A DNA stretch of 7,311 nt from assembly GCA_012798275.1 (NCBI GenBank), contig JAAZNO010000705.1, positions 1-7,311 of the forward strand. Direction: 5' to 3'. A program made the translations under genes and the position numbers. Each line of letters opens with the position of its first letter. Positions within the stretch are counted from its first letter, which is position 1. A model generated the notes under the pieces. The model was not told where the DNA came from and did not search any database. It worked only from the letters and a program-made list of their open reading frames with translations. The stretch is from Chloroflexota bacterium (GTDB lineage: Bacteria > Chloroflexota > Anaerolineae > B4-G1 > SLSP01). Positions 5,487 through 7,311 of the stretch are shown piece after piece.

Positions 5487-6410
5487 TCACTCCGTGATCG
5501 TCTGCCACACGTGAACGGCGCCCGCCGCTCGCAAGGCGTCTGCTACAGCAGGCATCCCTTCCGCCGTCACCAAAGCGATGATATTGCCCCCCATGCCCGA
5601 ACCGGTGAGTTTGGCCCCCAGGGCGCCGGCTTGCCGCGCCGCCGTGATCAGCGCTTCCAGTCGCGGCGTAGAAACGCCGATCTCTGCCAGGAGCGCCTGA
5701 TTCGCATCCAACAGCTGCCCCAACGTCGGCAGATCCTGCTGCTCCCAGGCGGCGCGCGCTGCCGACACGAGCGCGCCGATCTGCGCGAACCGCGCCTCGT
5801 AATAGGCGGGATGGGCCTCACGGCGTTGACGCACCGCCGCGACCGCCTCGCGGGTCACGGCGCCAATGCCGCTATCGGCGATGAGCAACCGCAACGGCGC
5901 AGGGATCGCCAGCACCTCAGGCGGCTGCCCCTTGACGAAATACACGGGGCGCTCCCAGGCGATGACGGTGTTATCAATGCCGCTAGGCGTCCCGTGATGG
6001 AGTTTCTCCACCTCGTAAGCCAGGGCACTGAGAGCTGCGGGGGAAAGCGTCACTCCCAGGAAGCCGGCAAGGGCGCGGGCCGCCGCCACCGAGACGGCCG
6101 CGCCACTCCCCAAGCCCCCCGCGATGGGCAGGTCGGAGTGCACGGTGAGCACGGCATCCGGTTCCTCACAGCCCAGGTGCGCCAACACCAGACGCGCCAG
6201 CGCCGCCAGCGGCTGATCGGGCGGCGCTGCCCGCAGAGCCAGGCGCTCGCCCAGGTCCACGGCAACGAGCGACAGGCCGCTGCCGGATGCGGCAGCTTCG
6301 ACCCACGCCCGGCAGCGTACCCCCATCACCGGCGCCGCCATCGCGGGATAGCCGTAGACCACGCTATGTTCCCCGCACAGAATCACTTTTCCAGGAGCGC
6401 TGCTTTCCAC
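5487..6410 (-). CDS. mvk: mevalonate kinase (GHMP kinase family)
   Basis: A 307-residue cytoplasmic GHMP kinase that phosphorylates mevalonate to 5-phosphomevalonate. All three GHMP motifs are present: APGKVILCGEHSVVYG (5-20), the glycine-rich ATP loop DLPIAGGLGSGAAVS (93-107), and KLTGSGMGGN (267-276). HHGTPSGIDN (138-147) supplies the expected catalytic aspartate D146, and E14 and H15 follow the mevalonate kinase pattern of motif 1. The ATP loop has GLGSGAA where GLGSSAA is usual, a mild variation. The frame stays open to 6554, but the extra N-terminal residues are arginine-, cysteine- and tryptophan-rich and overlap the upstream prenyltransferase. A GTG at 6410 preceded by AGGAG at five bases gives the standard N-terminus MESSAPGK, so that start is used (a GTG at 6416 is an alternative). 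It lies about 31 bp downstream of the prenyltransferase stop and 7 bp before cutA. Confidence 0.9.
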   Translation of the reverse strand: MESSAPGKVILCGEHSVVYGYPAMAAPVMGVRCRAWVEAAASGSGLSLVAVDLGERLALRAAPPDQPLAALARLVLAHLGCEEPDAVLTVHSDLPIAGGLGSGAAVSVAAARALAGFLGVTLSPAALSALAYEVEKLHHGTPSGIDNTVIAWERPVYFVKGQPPEVLAIPAPLRLLIADSGIGAVTREAVAAVRQRREAHPAYYEARFAQIGALVSAARAAWEQQDLPTLGQLLDANQALLAEIGVSTPRLEALITAARQAGALGAKLTGSGMGGNIIALVTAEGMPAVADALRAAGAVHVWQTITE

Positions 6411-6441
6411 TGCCACTCCTCGCCGGCCCCTCTTCGAGCTC

Positions 6442-7311
6442 CTACGCCAGATACAAAATGCCTGCCGACATCGCCGCCCACAACACCAGATCCGCCTGCA
6501 GCGGATGGTCAACCAGCAACACCTCATCCGGCGCCAGGGTGATGCCCTCGGCATGAACCAGATACAGGTAACGGAAAAGCCCGTAGATGACGAAAGGCAC
6601 GGTCAGCATCATCGCGTGATTTTGGGGCAGGTTCGGCGCGGAGAAGGTGTACAGCGCGTACGCCACCAGCGTCGAGGAAGTCACCATGCTGATGAGCTGA
6701 TCCAACAGCTCGCAGGTGTAGAATTGCAGGCTCTCGCGGTGATTGCCGGCCTCCTCGCCGAGCAGCATCAACTCGCCGCGGCGCTTGCCCAACGCCAGGA
6801 ACAGGGCCAGCAGCGTCGTACAGATGTACAACCACGGCGAGAAGTTCTCCGCATCCACCAACGCCGCCCCGGCAGCCACCCGCAACACGAACCCCGCCGC
6901 AATGACAATGATGTCCAACAGCACGACGTTCTTGAAGTACAGCGAATAAGCGATCTGCAACACCAGATAGCCGGCGAGGATCAGGCCAAAGCTCACAGAG
7001 AGCCAGAATGCCGCCGCCAGCGAGAGCACGGCCACGACGAGGGCGCATTCCAGCGCTAGCCGCGGCGAGAGCGTGCCAGAAGCCAGGGGGCGCTGCCGTT
7101 TGCGGGGATGCTGACGATCTTTTTCGATGTCGGTCAGGTCGTTGAGGATGTAGACGACGCCAGAGACCAGGCTGAACAGCATGAAGCCGGCCATCGTCCG
7201 CCAGAAATAAGGCGGCTCAAAAATCTTTTTGTCGAAGATGAGCGCAGCAAAGATGAAGCCATTCTTCGTCCACTGTTTGGGACGCATGGTTTTGAGCAGG
7301 GCGCGTAGTGT
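6442..7311 (-). CDS. UbiA-family prenyltransferase, decaprenyl-phosphate phosphoribosyltransferase type (5' end outside the window)
   Basis: An integral membrane UbiA-superfamily enzyme with about eight or nine hydrophobic helices. It begins with MRPKQWTKN and contains the Mg2+/phosphate-binding motif NDLTDIEKDRQHPRKRQRP (49-67 from the ATG at 7287, with D50, D53 and D57). These features, plus SLYFKNVVLLDIIVIAAGFVLR and LALGKRRGEL further on, match decaprenyl-phosphate phosphoribosyltransferases (mycobacterial Rv3806c type), which move phosphoribose from PRPP to a polyprenyl phosphate. Quinone-pathway UbiA enzymes are a less likely alternative. The frame stays open to the right edge, giving TLRALLKT before the ATG at 7287, which has no ribosome binding site. 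Family members usually have a few such residues before RPxQW, so the true start is probably beyond the window. It is the first visible gene of the operon with mvk, cutA and ipk. Whether the natural acceptor in this organism is decaprenyl phosphate is unknown. Confidence 0.85.
   Translation of the reverse strand, partial: TLRALLKTMRPKQWTKNGFIFAALIFDKKIFEPPYFWRTMAGFMLFSLVSGVVYILNDLTDIEKDRQHPRKRQRPLASGTLSPRLALECALVVAVLSLAAAFWLSVSFGLILAGYLVLQIAYSLYFKNVVLLDIIVIAAGFVLRVAAGAALVDAENFSPWLYICTTLLALFLALGKRRGELMLLGEEAGNHRESLQFYTCELLDQLISMVTSSTLVAYALYTFSAPNLPQNHAMMLTVPFVIYGLFRYLYLVHAEGITLAPDEVLLVDHPLQADLVLWAAMSAGILYLA

Noticed and set aside
5421..6542. A 373-codon plus-strand open frame opposite mevalonate kinase
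   Set aside because: Antisense shadow of a gene with all GHMP motifs; low-complexity R, Q, H, G-rich translation.
6411..6554. N-terminal extension of the mevalonate kinase frame
   Set aside because: It overlaps the prenyltransferase coding region, is rich in R, C and W, lies upstream of a good ribosome binding site and GTG at 6410, and family members start just before APGK.

Overview
The window reads as chromosomal DNA from a GC-rich bacterium, most plausibly a Chloroflexota (Anaerolineae-like) lineage. The pointers are a mevalonate kinase next to an isopentenyl phosphate kinase, the signature of the alternative mevalonate pathway known in archaea and some Chloroflexota, a long GT39-type membrane glycosyltransferase with a large soluble C-terminal domain, and a degenerate heptanucleotide repeat tract inside a gene. 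This placement is inference; no rRNA or other marker gene is present. There are eight substantial genes: one on the plus strand (left edge) and seven on the minus strand.

Left edge (1-448): a VapC-like PIN-domain toxin gene on the plus strand, whose start codon overlaps the stop of an upstream frame of which only the last codons are visible (probable antitoxin). A 16-bp tandem duplication makes up the end of the gene. It converges, with a 13-bp gap, on a 688-residue GT39-family membrane glycosyltransferase (462-2528, minus).

Middle (2525-4345): a bicistronic AbiE type IV toxin-antitoxin system, abiEi then abiEii, with a visibly lower GC content than its surroundings. The toxin stop overlaps the glycosyltransferase start by four bases (ATGA). 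A near-identical 15-bp direct repeat lies at each border of this cassette, and an inverted repeat upstream of abiEi could be its autoregulatory operator.

Right half (4353-7311): a tight minus-strand operon reading, in transcription order, UbiA-family prenyltransferase (decaprenyl-phosphate phosphoribosyltransferase type, probably beginning outside the window) - mevalonate kinase - CutA1 - isopentenyl phosphate kinase. The two kinases make isoprenoid precursors, the UbiA enzyme acts on a polyprenyl phosphate, and GT39 enzymes use polyprenyl-phosphate-linked sugars. The cluster can therefore be read as isoprenoid supply feeding lipid-carrier-dependent glycan synthesis, with the AbiE cassette inserted between the operon and the glycosyltransferase.

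The most striking unexplained structure is a period-7 array of at least twelve heptamers (1317-1400) of pattern YMCNNNN on the coding strand. It is embedded in frame in the glycosyltransferase at a loop before a membrane helix and carries no stop codon in any frame of that strand. I do not see a clearly new multi-gene system; the repeat array and the repeat-flanked AbiE insertion are the best leads.
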